Assembly (NCBI GenBank): GCA_977006965.1
Contig: OZ345352.1
Location: 1,612,001-1,676,000, forward strand
Source of the DNA: Phymatolithon calcareum
Taxonomy: Eukaryota > Rhodophyta > Florideophyceae > Hapalidiales
Length of the DNA stretch: 64,000 nt
Direction: 5' to 3'
The notes under the pieces were generated by a model. It was not told the DNA's origin and ran no database searches. It saw only the letters and a list, made by a program, of their open reading frames with translations. Shown here piece by piece: positions 50,401 to 60,598 of this stretch; positions within the stretch are counted from its first letter, which is position 1; every line of letters starts with the position of its first letter. The position numbers and the translations under genes were made by a program.

Positions 50401-50495
50401 CCAACATTTAAGGTTGCCAGACGCCACCTCTTCTTAAATAGCATTCTTCGTGGTTGTCTCTTGGGGACCCGCAAGAGCGTCTGATGTCGTATCAT
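47445..50495 (-). CDS. LINE A ORF2: endonuclease-reverse transcriptase
   Basis: 1016 residues, uninterrupted, from ATG 50495. An APE-type endonuclease occupies about 25-235: LNVGG, AITETH, GDWNTRH (about 155), SNIDFF (about 200) and TQHRPV (about 228), where SDH is more usual. A basic linker follows. RT has FRPISLLS (about 512), VLDLTAAYDTVP with catalytic Asp about 574, RGVPQGSPLSP (about 625) and LFADD (667-670). The C-terminal 250 residues lack an obvious RNase H or CCHC knuckle and contain KARHRQLAIKWAFGRFPPLS. It would nick target DNA and prime cDNA on it. It overlaps the ORF1 frame by 62 bases. Catalytic residues look complete, so it may be active. Confidence 0.93.
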   Translation of the reverse strand: MIRHQTLLRVPKRQPRRMLFKKRWRLATLNVGGSPETPTYLEKMMRNHGIDMVAITETHLRPEGKIRADFFSFNAVRPPPQTGRNSGGVSLFFRNLCGSRLIFKHAETNFQLIFAQVGDTKVGAAYISPAATRSETDKCLTMVNTYARGKAIVCGDWNTRHLRWDLLSNRRGNQIVRWAAAKNWDVKTWTGFSFRTKRYKSNIDFFVSKGITPTAVSSPTDVWTGNTQHRPVTTSFPTRQEHRRVQKPRISVKLWRDDRMQEHVREIYGKTIPGIVEDLKRCSSREKLDRLYDRSVETLCEPWRQKKTTPLRYKPFWNTTLERMSKRRKKLHKKAREQDSEEAWQRYEECRKEIRKLVNKRKRQQYQEYLDDVEEKDGSKAIEQIAIMQKMRTRRTSRNKMTGRPLHKTLFTAHVSQTCRDEGGWRQRSSYFRCPSHMRVLIRNALLKAPTKKAPGLDEVKTEMMKADLDRSADLVFELWTACGRCGVLPTAWLKALLVRLHKKGAHDDPKNFRPISLLSQVRKIIESALDIMLRRRYKNHRIQLGFQKGKSTELAILRALELQNRGQGCIAVLDLTAAYDTVPRKYLQERMRVVLPQDLCEMIEAFLTPSWVSTIGDPQQKWFLIDRGVPQGSPLSPSLYNLFMDEFAERISQVPRDVADVAAVLFADDVLLTAKSPVGLQRLLNISSQWARDRQMRWNTKAGKSEVLLSEGTRSPTFKLSGKTLTKVKEVPYLGISLSSEGVTDKKMLERIRQAKIAVYQLRSLGVTARGLSPLKAMKMYKALIQPRWEYAMHLTPWTTRVQTAIADVEKTFFGQVFGPIAKNRTARLRLLCRIHNAEDRRLVLALRMLERARTRKMGLLAVPREERDVEELQWVCRDISSMLHHDLFETALTYLKQRVSAKSLRDLLFKDEGEGLEASRKRNIPYDIPGSTPAIIRLLKARHRQLAIKWAFGRFPPLSTTLLEDKFGEIVPALMNKLEVYLQRYRLTEEETSETEKALDKVLFLTIVFYDDME

Positions 50496-52084
50496 TTGGA
50501 ACTTCGGAATTGTGGTTCGAGTCTTCTACTGCCCCTTGCGCAGCTATGTCGGCCGCTTCTGGGATGGCGATTTCAGCTGCTCCTGGATTAACTTCTGTTT
50601 GAAAGCCAGGTGGGACATCATCCGTCTCTCTGTCAGTAGTATCTGTGTTCCCTGTCGCATTGTACTGTTCCGGACGAAAATCTGGTGACACCATGTTTCG
50701 CCTCTCTGCGGTCACTGCGCTCTCCACACAAAGGTCGAAGAATCTTCTGTTGGCAGCTTTCGCCATTCCTTGGTACCAATCTCGCGCAACAATATTGTCA
50801 GCCTTTGCCGCACAGTATCTCGCTCTTCCCCGTACCTTCCCCATGTTTCTTTTCTGGGCTTCGTGAGCGTTTACTGTGTTGCGTGTGCTCAGCGCGTTCT
50901 CAAATGCGCTGAACCGTGGCATGTGAATCATGCTCCCTGAGCGACAGAGACTGATGATGTGCGTTGAATCCACTTTTCTCAACAAGGAGCTCCATTACTG
51001 AGTTTCCAATGAAGGAGACGTGCAAGAGGCGCCTATTTGCTAGCAGGTCCCGCACAACTTCCTCAATGTACGCCCGGTCTGTTTTCGGGAGGTTCTTAAA
51101 GTACAGAGGTTCCACCAACGGGCTCTTGTGGGTTCTCATCATTGGCCCCATTCGTTCCGTGAATGCAACCAATTTCGGTCTATCTTCATCGGAGACCTTA
51201 GGATTACTCTCTGCTCCTCGTGCAGCCTTCAGGTACGTCGGCCTTGCAATAGCCTGCTCTGTGGCGTCCGTTAAACTGGGAAATTCTTCTTCAGATGGGT
51301 TGTCCCGTGTCGGTCCCGCATTCGCATCGGCTGTCATCTCTGGCTGACTGCGTTCCTTCAAACTCCTGTTTTCTTCTTTGAGGGTAGCCACTTCTGCTTC
51401 GAGTATGGTCACCCGATTTACGGTGTCCATGTGTTTCCTTTCAAGCTCTTCCAACCTCTTTGAAAGAGAGTCGTAATCTCTAGAATTTATCTGCGGCCTC
51501 AATGGCTCCATTGCGGTAGCCTCTCGCTGGGATCCTGCCGCCTCCCTAGGGGTCACAGGGACTCTTCTCGTGCTGGCGCTATTTGCTCCGCCTTGAATGG
51601 CCGCGGCCATCTCGTCAACAAACGACGAAACGTCTTTTCCGTTCTTCCTCGAAGGGCATTTGCCGCATTTAAGCATCAGAGGAACAGTGCCGTACCCTCC
51701 CGTCATGCTCAATGTTCCCCTCTGTTCACACCCAAAGCAAGGGACCATGGTCCTAATCGAGGGAAACATTTGCCGAGTTGGATTGTCTTTCACGGTGACT
51801 GGCTGATTTCCATCTCGTGGAGCGTCCCCGATATCTTCAGCTTCTCCTGCCTTAGCTCCTGCTCGTTTCTTTTTGCCGGTAGCAAGAGCTCGTGTCTGCG
51901 GACCGGCGGTCCGCTCTTGAGAATTCTCATAACTCAAATTTTGGTTATTATTTTGAGTATTTTCAATCTCCGCCGTCGAGTTTCGACTCGCCCGGCGTCT
52001 CGATCTGCGATTCTCCTGTGTCACCCATGGAAGATCTCGACCTCCATGGTCATCCGTGGCCCCCATACCACTTTCTGACGCCAT
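50434..52084 (-). CDS. LINE A ORF1, interrupted by one frame change
   Basis: From ATG 52084 (GCCATGG context) the frame runs to 50900. A second frame, +1 relative to it, runs to 50434, and the switch lies near 50985-50940. The product has a zinc-ribbon-like CFGC (116-119) with CGKC (140-143), a coiled coil at about 205-250 (SLSKRLEELERKHMDTVNRV) and a domain with VEPLYFKNLPKTDRAYIEEV. That last part resembles the RRM-type fold of LINE ORF1 proteins. The second frame adds a basic segment (KRNMGKVRGRARYCAAKADN) and an acidic Pro-rich tail. ORF1 would coat element RNA. The frame change is most likely an inactivating indel; no classic slippery site was seen. Confidence 0.75.
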
Positions 52085-52237
52085 GGCGTTTTGCGCTTGT
52101 GAGGGTAGAACCCTCCTGGGGTTTTCCCCTTGACGATCACTCGAATCCGCTGCGTTAGTGGCGCGACTGTTGGCTAGACCCGATCGGTCCGCGAAAAAAA
52201 CTTGCTGCCTGGGGCTCGAAATCACTCTATGGACTCT

Positions 52238-52595
52238 GTAAGATATATAATTTGGGCGCCTCTATGTAGCTCTTCACGCATGTAAAGGATCTGCAAATAT
52301 GTATGTAGAGGCATCAAGTTGGGACACATGCTCCACCTTCTCAATTGATCAATATATATGCTTTTAAGTTTCGAATCAATTTTGCACTGCTGTTCCGTCG
52401 TGGTCCTTGCATTGGTGCAGCAGTGAGTGCAGCCACATCCACATGCACGAAAGCCCATATCATATCAAGATTACATTTTGAGAATGGGAAGCTTTCGCAA
52501 GAATTTCAACGTTCCTTTATTGCCATCGTGTACGTATACACAACAGCAATTCTTGTCTACTGTAGAGAATGCATCCAAAGGACCTCAACAAGAAA
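52238..52595. other. Promoter-side intergenic DNA
   Basis: No gene seen between the LINE A target duplication and the TATA-like box of the next gene. A 124-codon plus frame (52345-52719) runs into the next gene in another frame and is not supported. Confidence 0.4.
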
Positions 52596-52604
52596 CATAA
52601 AAGG
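52596..52604 (+). promoter_or_regulatory. TATA-like box of secreted Cys-protein gene 2
   Basis: CATAAAAGG about 96 bp before the ATG at 52692, parallel to TATAAAA at -99 in paralogue 1. Confidence 0.5.
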
Positions 52605-52691
52605 CAGAGTCGAAGAATACTTGAACAATCCACCACCCATGCACTTGCACCATTTCACACGAGCTGCAAATCCATCCCTTAAGCTCTCAAT

Positions 52692-53240
52692 ATGGCCAAT
52701 CTCTCCGCGCTCGTTGTAGCTCTTGCAATCGCCACCGTCGCAGTATCCAGTGCAGAAGAATCTCGAAAATGCCATTTTGACACGTCATGCTACGACAAGT
52801 GCCACTTCCGTTTCTGCGATTCCCGCACGACGTTCAAGGTTGATATGATGAATGACGTGCCTTTCACCGATGCAATTTGTGCCAAGGACGGTACCAGGAT
52901 CGGTCATGTCGACTCAACCGGAGAGGCGTTTATTTCTTACAAGCAAACGTTTGTTCATATTTCCGAGTGGCACCCGTATGGACTCAAGCAAAAGTTTTCA
53001 CCCAGCTTCTTCAAGTCGTTCGGCATCTACAAGCGATACGGAAAGTCTGTTGATCTTTCTGGAATCGGCCATGAGACCCCGCAGCAGAACCAGGCTCAAT
53101 TCTTGCATGAAAAGTGTTTTGTTGTCCCGCTGACCTCGTACCAGATCCTCAACGAGAAGGGCCATGTTGTTGAGAACGTGCACCCCAAGAAACACCGAGC
53201 TCTTTATGAGTGTGTCGCCTTCCAAACGCGTACACACTGA
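52692..53240 (+). CDS. Small secreted cysteine-containing protein, paralogue 2
   Basis: 182 residues, about 60 percent identical to the product of 26467-27033 by eye. A signal peptide (about 1-21, ending AVSSA) predicts secretion. Cysteines at 33, 37, 42, 63, 142 and 174 match the six of the paralogue; Cys27 is extra. Conserved blocks are CAKDG, IGHVDSTGEA, HPYGLKQKFSPSFFKS, DLSGIGHETPQQNQ and ENVHPK. Most divergence lies in the N-terminus after the signal and near residue 80-90, where this copy is shorter. Intronless. Conservation of all core cysteines indicates selection rather than decay. Function unknown. Confidence 0.8.
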   Translation: MANLSALVVALAIATVAVSSAEESRKCHFDTSCYDKCHFRFCDSRTTFKVDMMNDVPFTDAICAKDGTRIGHVDSTGEAFISYKQTFVHISEWHPYGLKQKFSPSFFKSFGIYKRYGKSVDLSGIGHETPQQNQAQFLHEKCFVVPLTSYQILNEKGHVVENVHPKKHRALYECVAFQTRTH

Positions 53241-53949
53241 TCTATAACACTAGTTAAGCATAGCTGAAACACTGAAAGTAGACCATGGCAACAAGTCCTA
53301 TTATCTTTAGATGAACTCTGCTCAACTTGATAAAATATGATTCCGAAGCAAGCGGTCGCTCTTCCTTATGAGAGGAGAACGGACTGACAGAGCAATATAG
53401 GGTACATTGCGAAGTTAGATGGTTTCCGCAATAAGCACAATCCATTTGCTTGTACTCTCATTCAGCATTCGATGCTATAATATCGTTTCAGGGGTACTTG
53501 CGTTTGGCTAAACATAGAAACGAGCTTGAGATGACCGCCGGCGAACATCTGAGCTGCCGCTTCCGCCTTGCCGTGGTAGCAGAAATTGGTAAGAAGAGAA
53601 AGCGAAACCTATGGCGCCAGGCCGAACGGAGCGAGGACTACACAACAGTGAAACATGACCGGAGTGTGTGAGAAAAGAAAGAGCGCGAGAGACTGAATTA
53701 AGAAAAAGGGAGAAGAAAAGAAAGGAAGAAAATAGAGCAGTGTAGCCCACGGAGAAAACTCTTCAACATACGGGAACGCAAGCAGACGCGGGGATAAGGC
53801 ACACGTGCCAGGTTACGACGTGTGAGAATTGGAACTAAGCGTTTACAGCGAAGGTGTCGTCCTGATGTAGCCTAATGAAGGATGTCGAGACGAAAAGAAG
53901 GAAAGAACTTAGAGACGGACGATTTCTTTGTCTACTGCCAGGGGCGATC

Positions 53950-54625
53950 TTGGCTGTGACTTTACCCGCAGCAAGAAAAAACGAAGCAGAGCTGTGGGCG
54001 AGCTTCAAATGATGAACGAGTGGCAGAAGGATCAGACGATTGAACAACTTCATCCAAGAATGTACTCCGGGAAGAATGAGAAAAGGAAGAAGAAAGCTAT
54101 TGAAGGAGAATAAACGCCGCGGCAACAAGATAGACTCACTGGCTCTGAACCTGAAATGAAGCTCTCATAGGAATGTATGTGCGCAATGGTTCATGGGAAG
54201 ATTTTCACGGAATCCGATACTTCTGGATGACAAGCTTGGCCGACTGGGAACAGAGTGTGCATCAACGATTAAGCGAGTTTTTTTATAATTGAGGTTTATT
54301 TAAAATCCCGATAGACTTCTGAAGATATGGACAATGCTTCCTCTGATGCTACCTACCTTCGTGCAGCTCACGAAGCGTCCACCAGAATGACGGATGGGAA
54401 CACTCAGGATTCAAGGTAATCCTATCTCAGTCCTCTATGGGGTTGTTGGTGCTTGGAGTCGACCGCTACGATTAAGCCAGTGCTACTCAAGCCAATATCG
54501 ACAAACGAAGAAGAAATGAAAGCCGCGAGGGCGATTAATATCCTTCTCAACCATACAGTATAAGGTGTAGAAATGAGAGCAAAGTAATGGGAGTAGGAAT
54601 CAAGGTCCCATTTAACCAGGGGTCC
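53950..54625 (+). repeat. Diverged dispersed repeat, copy 2
   Basis: Partner of 17400-18070. The plus-strand frame 53928-54113 contains ELQMMNEWQKDQTIEQL, comparable to QQMMKDWHMDQKIEK in copy 1. Later parts share GAAGCTCTCATAG, CAATGGTTCATGG and GGCGATTAATA. Confidence 0.5.
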
Positions 54626-56858
54626 ATCCAATTTTATTGTTACTTATTGCAAGCTTTTGAACAATAGCAATAGGAATAATAAATCTCAAGATTGCAGTCA
54701 ATGGGAATTACAATATATTGCAATAGACTCCGATTGCAATATCGAAACCAATCACCTAATTGTACCCCGGGCTCGACGTGCCCACGAGCTATTCTGTGCT
54801 CTGATGATTAATGCAACTACTTCATGCTGACAAACTACTGGGATACAGAATACCACAACGCGCCAGTAAAAGATTAAGCTCGCTCATGATTCTCCGTGCT
54901 TGCTGCATGCGCTGCTTCACTCTCTCGCTCCGGGCGTTTGCCATTGCAATGGAAACCATATGCTGGTCCAGTGTTGTCTTCTCACCTTCAGAAACACAAG
55001 AGTCTCGAGAAGTATCGACGTAAACACATTATGCCTCAGTGCGGCATAGGACGATTGGTGGGAAATATCCACAGCGTCCTTGTCACTCACCGAGCCGCGC
55101 GGTGCATGGTTAGGAAGTTCGCTCTCAAAACGCGTTGCGATATGGCGACCTTAACGCAATAACGCATAACGTTATATTGTAATACATTGCATTAGCTCTT
55201 CCTGTCCTGTAATGCACGCACCCGCGCGCGGCACAAGATCCCTTCGGTTGCTACGGCAGAGAAGGCCCTCGGGAAGCAATAAGTTTCTCCTCCAACTCAA
55301 AGTTGCGACGTGGACGTCAGACCAACGGCAGAATCACTCTTTGGTCAAGTACCTGGACGAGATGTGAAAGCCGCTGTTAAACTCGCGAACGATAGGATGA
55401 ATGGAAGAAACCCTCGAAGCGCTGCTAGACCAATTGGGGGAATAAGCAACATGAATGAATGAAGAAAAAGCAATCGCAATATACTGGAACGGACCCCTGC
55501 AGTTAACCTCCAGTTGGGTAGCTAGCTACCTTTACAATAAACTGCAATACTTCGAAAACGTGAAACAAAAGAAGTGTTTGGGGTGCGAGGTGGTCGGCTT
55601 CCCCGTACAGGCTTGAATGCACTGTTCCCAGTGCTCTATTCCCCTAGTTCCGAATAAAATGCAGTTCCACTTTTCTGCTATAACTTATTCCAACCCGATT
55701 CCACTGCCCCCCTGCTGCTGGTAAAGGTCTGTTTTTGCCAGAAACAAGATCACAGATCCTTATTTGTCGACATGAGCTATTCTAAATACGGAACCCGTCT
55801 AAATTTTAAAGCTTGCCCTTGAACTTGGTGACCCTGTGTCAAGAATGGATCAACTTGGTCTCTGGACGCCAACTCAGTCCTGGGATTCCGTTTTTCGTGC
55901 TAATCACTGCAACGAAACCATAAGGCTGTGTCTTTAATACTAGATAATGTGGACGGTGTTAGGCGACAATGTAATATGGAGATTGAAATCAAATGCAGCC
56001 TGGCTAGCATGCGGAGACGGTGGTCTGGAAGCTGAAGCCTGACTGTCGCGACGGAGGCATAGACATGTGTCGTCCGGCTGAGCCTCGTAAACGACATGCT
56101 CAAATAACACATGCGCAGCTCTTCGATTTTATTCAGATCCTTCTCAAAGGCCAAGAAAGATACAGTTGTCCTGCAACGCACGCTTGGGCCAGGCGCGTCA
56201 AACCTACCGATTTAAGTCCTACACTGGTCAATCTGGCTATTCTCACAGATGCACATACTCACTCAGCTGAGCAGTGACTGGGTTGCCACAACTTGGTCTT
56301 GCAGAATGTATGAAGATATGCAACTTCAATTGGTTGGTTTGGCGTCAAGATCGAGTCCAAGCTTTACTGTTTGAACTCATGTTGGTATCGAGGAAAACAA
56401 GCTGATTATTCGCGATAGCGTCAAAGTTACGGACCAGCCTGTCTCATTCTTTCTTCTTTCATAAATGTCTTCCACTTCAAGATAGTGCACGTAATACTTC
56501 TACTCTTCCTACCCATGTAATCCATCCCACGGACACTCATCCCTACTCGGAGCGCATCTTCACATCCCATGTCGCCATCTGCCCTCTCCTGCGCGAGAGA
56601 ATTTGAGCGTCTTCAGCGGAGAGTGTCTCAGCAAAAGGCATATGTTTAATCATTCGAACACACAGTTCTACGTCAAAATACTCATGCGCATCTGCTCCCC
56701 GCCGCCGAAATCAAAGTGTCAGTACCCAGAGGCATATCGCCTGTGTAGCATCTCAAAGCTCTTACCGTTGCCCAAACCTACTCGCGCGAACAATGTACAT
56801 TTCCAGATATGAACCAACGGCGCATCTTCGAGTCGCACAATAGCCGTCATCGGCGCCG
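54626..56858. other. No supported gene; decayed repeats
   Basis: Short frames only (for example 54811-55023 plus, 55900-56181 minus). 55500-55560 (AACCTCCAGTTGGGTAG, then TTTACAATAAACTGCAATAC) resembles 17860-17910 and 61680-61735, the 3' part of a repeat family. Repeated ATTGCAAT motifs occur at 54690-54740. Confidence 0.4.
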
Positions 56859-57134
56859 TTAATCCCTTCTCTGCACAGCTGCATCAATCCAGGCGTTTGC
56901 GAAACAATAGTCCAGCGACGGGCACTGGTCGGATCCCCAAGATGTACTCAGAAAGGGGTCTTGCGACTCATGTGGCGGTGTCGGCGGCTGTCTGCACAAT
57001 TTCGGTTTCGCCGTTCGTTTCCTGAAAAGACGGGAGAAAAATCTGCGCGGTGCACTCGCCAACTTGCTGGCGAACGAGGAACCAGGGTCAGAGAGTGCAT
57101 TGGTGCTCTTTGAGCCGCTCGAAGTGTCGGTCAT
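56859..57134 (-). CDS. Small basic hypothetical protein
   Basis: The ATG at 57134 has a good context (GTCACCATGACC) and opens 91 codons; upstream codons in the same frame are probably leader. The product starts MTDTSSGSKSTNALSD, has a basic middle (RRFFSRLFRKRTAKPKLCR) and a Pro-rich then aromatic C-terminus (DYCFANAWIDAAVQRRD). No signal peptide or membrane segment. A TATAAG on the minus strand near 57245 is about 110 bp upstream, as in the other host genes. No family recognised; the basic block could be a nuclear localisation or nucleic-acid-binding region. Confidence 0.45.
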   Translation of the reverse strand: MTDTSSGSKSTNALSDPGSSFASKLASAPRRFFSRLFRKRTAKPKLCRQPPTPPHESQDPFLSTSWGSDQCPSLDYCFANAWIDAAVQRRD

Positions 57135-57688
57135 GGTGACAGGTGTTGTGCACGGTGAGTTTGTTCCCTCTGGTTCTCTGCAAACGTCATGCGGTATCCT
57201 CAGGCTGAAGTGCAACCTGCGGTGAAGTGTGCGCTGAGTTGGTGTCTTATACGGTTCTAAATTTTGATAATATTGTGAACTGACAAAATAAGGGACGGTT
57301 TTGATATGATGGACCGATGGGAGAATGCGTTGTGTACGCATTCCAACGTTGCATGCAGCTTATTTTGTTGGTCGTTTCTTAATTATTATATCTCTAAAGT
57401 AGGCTAAACAGGAGGACCCGCGCGATCATGATGTGGCACGTTGTGCTTTATTCGCTCGCAGTGTGAACAGAGAGCGTGAGAACGTCGTATTTTAGATTGG
57501 TCGACACGAAAATAATAACGCGCCTGAGAGTACGAAATTGATGGAAGTTCCGTTCAGAAGCCAATGACCGAAACGATGTACCTGCTGACAGATTTTGGAC
57601 CTAAAAATAACGAGATATGGACGCTTCTTGACCCTGACTCGACGACAGGTCCTCTCAAACCTCATAATTTCAGATTCTCGTTCTTAAT
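57135..57688. other. No gene seen
   Basis: Leader of the small gene and AT-rich intergenic sequence. Confidence 0.4.
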
Positions 57689-58290
57689 TTAGGTGACACA
57701 TTTGCGGGCAAGGCATGTCGATGGTAGTTCCTCATGCGTCTTGGCGACTGCTTGCTCAGGACTTCGGCGGCTGATACGACTGCTCGTCATGTTCACTCGC
57801 TGTTTATTTCCCTGTTCAACTAGAAATGTTTTGAAGTTCTGCATTGCTTCTGCTCTATCCATCTCCTGTTCAGAAAGATTTCTGGCGTCTTGAGTGTCCG
57901 CAAGAGGCCCAGTAGGCCACCAAAGTGTGATCCTGGCTTCAACTTCATTCACTACAGAAGCAACTGGCGGACCAGTCCACGCTCGGGTGCAGCCCAATTC
58001 CATCGCATGTCTCTGGGGCGTACTATGACTTTCGAAGGCAGAGTGCTGCCCTCGTCAGCAATTGGCCGTCCGAGTATTACCGCGGCCTTTTTTCGCGCCA
58101 GTTGGATAATTAACTTCGATGGTCGTGCGGTTTTAAACGGTCCACATGGCATTGCGGTCCAGAAAAAGAGACCAAGCGATTGCGCCCTGTTGTCTTCCGG
58201 TCGGAACTGTGGAGCGCATTTCATGTGTTTCTGCGGTCCCATTATTTTTCTCAAAAATAATATTCTCATCATGAACCAAGTGTCGATCAC
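57689..58290 (-). pseudogene. Frameshifted minus-strand gene, unknown family
   Basis: Two overlapping frames read as one protein. The first (58290-57952) includes MKCAPQFRPEDNRAQSLGLF, ARKKAAVILGRPIADEGS and VIVRPRDMRWNWAAPER. The second (58003-57689) continues AWTGPPVASVVNEVEARITL, then an acidic helix DARNLSEQEMDRAEAMQNFK. The overlap at 57952-58003 suggests one frameshift. A further minus frame at 58449-58673 (FPRELSWKSLYEKLEKIRSV) might be its N-terminal part. A retroelement accessory protein or host gene are both possible. Confidence 0.4.
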
Positions 58291-58794
58291 TGTCGCTTAG
58301 TAAGCCACTGTGTGCGAGATTGTGGTGCCGAGAAAAGCTGGTAGACAGACAGACTGCATTATCGGATTTTGGCGCAAATCCATGCGCTGACTGAACACTG
58401 CGTGAAACCCAGTTAGATTTCTCCATCGTCAACAAATTGTATCTGTTTTCACAGCAGCGCATGTGTCTCAGTCTCGCAAGGCACTATTACACTGTGCGCT
58501 ATACTGTATGCATGGGCACTCATGAATACAGCATAGTGTGCACCCTTGATGTGTCGAATGAATTGCACTGAGCGTATTTTCTCAAGTTTTTCATACAGTG
58601 ACTTCCAAGACAGCTCACGTGGAAAGCGTCCTTCCACTCCCAGTCGCTCTACTGTAGTTCTTTTGCAAATCACACATTTGGGGAGATCATTTCAGTCGGG
58701 ACACGCGCAATGCATGGTTGCAAAACGAACAGAAGCTTCTGAACATTTTCTTCGAAGCTAACTCAGCTGCGCACACTTCAAAAACAAAAGAAGA

Positions 58795-58855
58795 AATGGA
58801 GATTTTATTTTAGAGTTAACAACGCATCAGCAGACGCTAGTGTCTATGTTACGGG
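58795..58855 (-). mobile_element. LINE D 3' tip
   Basis: GATTTTATTTTAGAGTTAAC then AACGCATCAGCAGACGC matches the LINE D tip; no clear duplication found. Confidence 0.45.
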
Positions 58856-58939
58856 ATGGAGATGAGTGAAGCAATTGTGAGTTGAGAACATAATTGTTAC
58901 ACAGAGAAGTTACTGAGACCCAAGCTGCTCTGCTGTCGG

Positions 58940-58993
58940 TAAATCTGGCGTTGAGGGCTTGTAAAATAAAAACATAAAATTTCTCCCCCCCCC
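58940..58993 (+). mobile_element. LINE E 3' tip with oligo-C tail
   Basis: GGCGTTGAGGGCTTGTAAAA, then AATTTCTCCCCCCCCCC, the plus-strand form of the tips at 23310 and 45319. Confidence 0.55.
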
Positions 58994-59007
58994 CTCTAGT
59001 TTATGGA

Positions 59008-59102
59008 CGTAAGCGAAGGATTGTAGCGCAACGAAAAGTCTCTCAGGTGCAATGATAATTGACTAAGGGAGCTTCAATAAAACAGAAATCCATCGATCCA
59101 TC
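59008..59102 (+). mobile_element. LINE F 3' stub with 14-bp TSD
   Basis: 95 bp ending AATAAAACAGAAATCCATC, matching the inverted pair at 30769-31160. CTCTAGTTTATGGA is duplicated at 58994-59007 and 59103-59116. Confidence 0.7.
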
Positions 59103-59732
59103 CTCTAGTTTATGGAAATTTTCCCTCAATTGAGGGAAGAGATTCATTTAATTTTTTGCTCATGAAAGTTAGTCGCTATCAAGCGCATCAACAGCGCCAA
59201 TCTCATAGAATGTCTTCAGTATGCTTAGTGAAGCAGTTCCAAACACTAGAAATGTCACAAATGTATATTGTCGCACTATCAAGCGTATTACATTGTGAAA
59301 ACACAGGTCGAGGTCTTGCATTTTCAAACTCTGCAGTTGTTTTGCACAACGAAAGTAGTCATCATGACCTCTGCAGTCATTCTTTTTCTTTTCTTAGGGT
59401 ATCGAGGCGTCCAACACTGCTCTCGAATGCAAATGTACGCTCTGGCGCGACCGAACGTCCGCAAGAAATGCGCGTGTCAAATGCTATCGATGACTTGCTC
59501 TCCCGGCACTTCACAAAACCTTCACTGCGTCATGTGCTGCTGACGCTCTGTATGGGCACCAGAGAATAAGAGCCAGCTAACAACCTAGAAAATCGCCAGA
59601 AGAGTTAGATGGCCCCTATGAACTATAGGCGCACTTGTTGAATCTCTGCAGAGTCAGCCCTAACCAAGTATGAATCCACACATGCAATGCGCCTTATACC
59701 GGCATACGCGGCCACAAGACAGCACAGAACTG

Positions 59733-60167
59733 CTATTCCGTGGGCCATCTCGCATTCAAAATCTCTTTGACATATTGTGCATTCTGTGGTCGTTCGTCGG
59801 ATCGACATAATCTTGACCGAGGTGACCAGCGGTACTGCGCAGAGTACATGTTGCCTAATTCACTTGATTGCACTCTGAATGAATTCAACCGGAGGTATTC
59901 GGCCACCGGCAGCCCTGTTTTGGAAGAAGGAGGGCCGGGGAAATACTTCTTCGGCCTGGTAGACTTCCAGAAAGCGCTCTCGGCGCCGAACTTAACTCTT
60001 GCAATGAGGACGAGTATTTCAAAAAACTTAATAGGCTCTGTCACTGTAATCTCTTTTCGCCCCTTTCTTCTCAGCTTAGCGGACGTCCAAGCAGTACGCT
60101 TGCGCAGGTAACTTGGGGAAACATCGTCACCACGCAATCGTACTTCGAATGAAGTCCAATACCACAA
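59733..60167 (-). CDS. Hypothetical ORF of inverted-repeat unit
   Basis: 144 codons on the minus strand, including ESAFWKSTRPKKYFPGPPSS and KTGLPVAEYLRLNSFRVQ. Copy 1 (38000-38340) has the same peptides with a stop replacing the Trp and an indel, so copy 2 is the more intact. A second conserved minus segment is at 60383-60598. No transposase signature recognised. May be one exon or part of a decayed protein. Confidence 0.4.
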   Translation of the reverse strand: MWYWTSFEVRLRGDDVSPSYLRKRTAWTSAKLRRKGRKEITVTEPIKFFEILVLIARVKFGAESAFWKSTRPKKYFPGPPSSKTGLPVAEYLRLNSFRVQSSELGNMYSAQYRWSPRSRLCRSDERPQNAQYVKEILNARWPTE

Positions 60168-60382
60168 TTCTCGGATAAGAAGTCTCCGTTTAGAGTGCGA
60201 AGTTTCCGCAACTCAGAGCAAAATCGTCCCTAAAACGGACATAAAACTTCCGCTTGTACCTTGGGACCCAATGAGCGCACGTATTCGGCTCGCGGTCGGG
60301 CGTGATGACCTCAAGTTCCCGGTGCGATGTTTGGTCTCACGGGTCCTGTAAGACTTAGGCGAGAGTGCTCGGAAGAGGGCGT

Positions 60383-60598
60383 TTAGAGCTTCTGAAGGTT
60401 GTATTTAAGCTTGTGTGCCTTTATGAGGAGCATGTGATCGCGACTGTAGACGATAAACAGGCGTTTCGCGATGAAGATCGGAAGGATGAACACTGTAAGC
60501 AGACCTGGGCGGTACCGCTCTTTGCCGGTGTCGGCTCGGTCCAAGCTGCTCAGCGTCTGGAATGTCATCATCAGCGTTCTATGCCTTGAAATTGACAA
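60383..60598 (-). CDS. Second conserved minus-strand ORF of inverted-repeat unit
   Basis: 71 codons. LPIFIAKRLFIVYSRDHMLL and HKLKYNLQKL correspond to LPIFIAKRLLIVYNRDHMLL and HKLRYNLQKL in copy 1 near 38580-38680, where the upstream part has frameshifted. The conservative substitutions suggest former coding. Function unknown. Confidence 0.4.
   Translation of the reverse strand: MSISRHRTLMMTFQTLSSLDRADTGKERYRPGLLTVFILPIFIAKRLFIVYSRDHMLLIKAHKLKYNLQKL

Larger units (their letters stand above)
46876..52223 (-). mobile_element. Near-complete LINE family A
   Basis: A 5.35-kb element flanked by ACTCTATGGACTCT at 46862-46875 and 52224-52237. From its 5' end (52223): about 140 bp leader, ORF1, ORF2 (endonuclease and RT, intact), a 3' UTR containing a MITE (47006-47332), and an oligo-A tail (T run 46876-46882 on plus). 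It is the reference for the LINE A fragments at 7510-16968, 36715-37404 and 39072-40533. Confidence 0.92.

Noticed and set aside
51593-52158. Plus-strand frames over LINE ORF1 and elsewhere over ORF2
   Set aside because: Antisense shadows of well-supported LINE proteins.
52085-52225. Extension of LINE A ORF1 to the element edge
   Set aside because: First codon is GTG at the target-site boundary; the ATG at 52084 in good context is preferred.
58980-58993. C-run as sequencing artefact
   Set aside because: The same sequence context precedes C or G runs at three separate LINE E tips, so it is treated as a tail.
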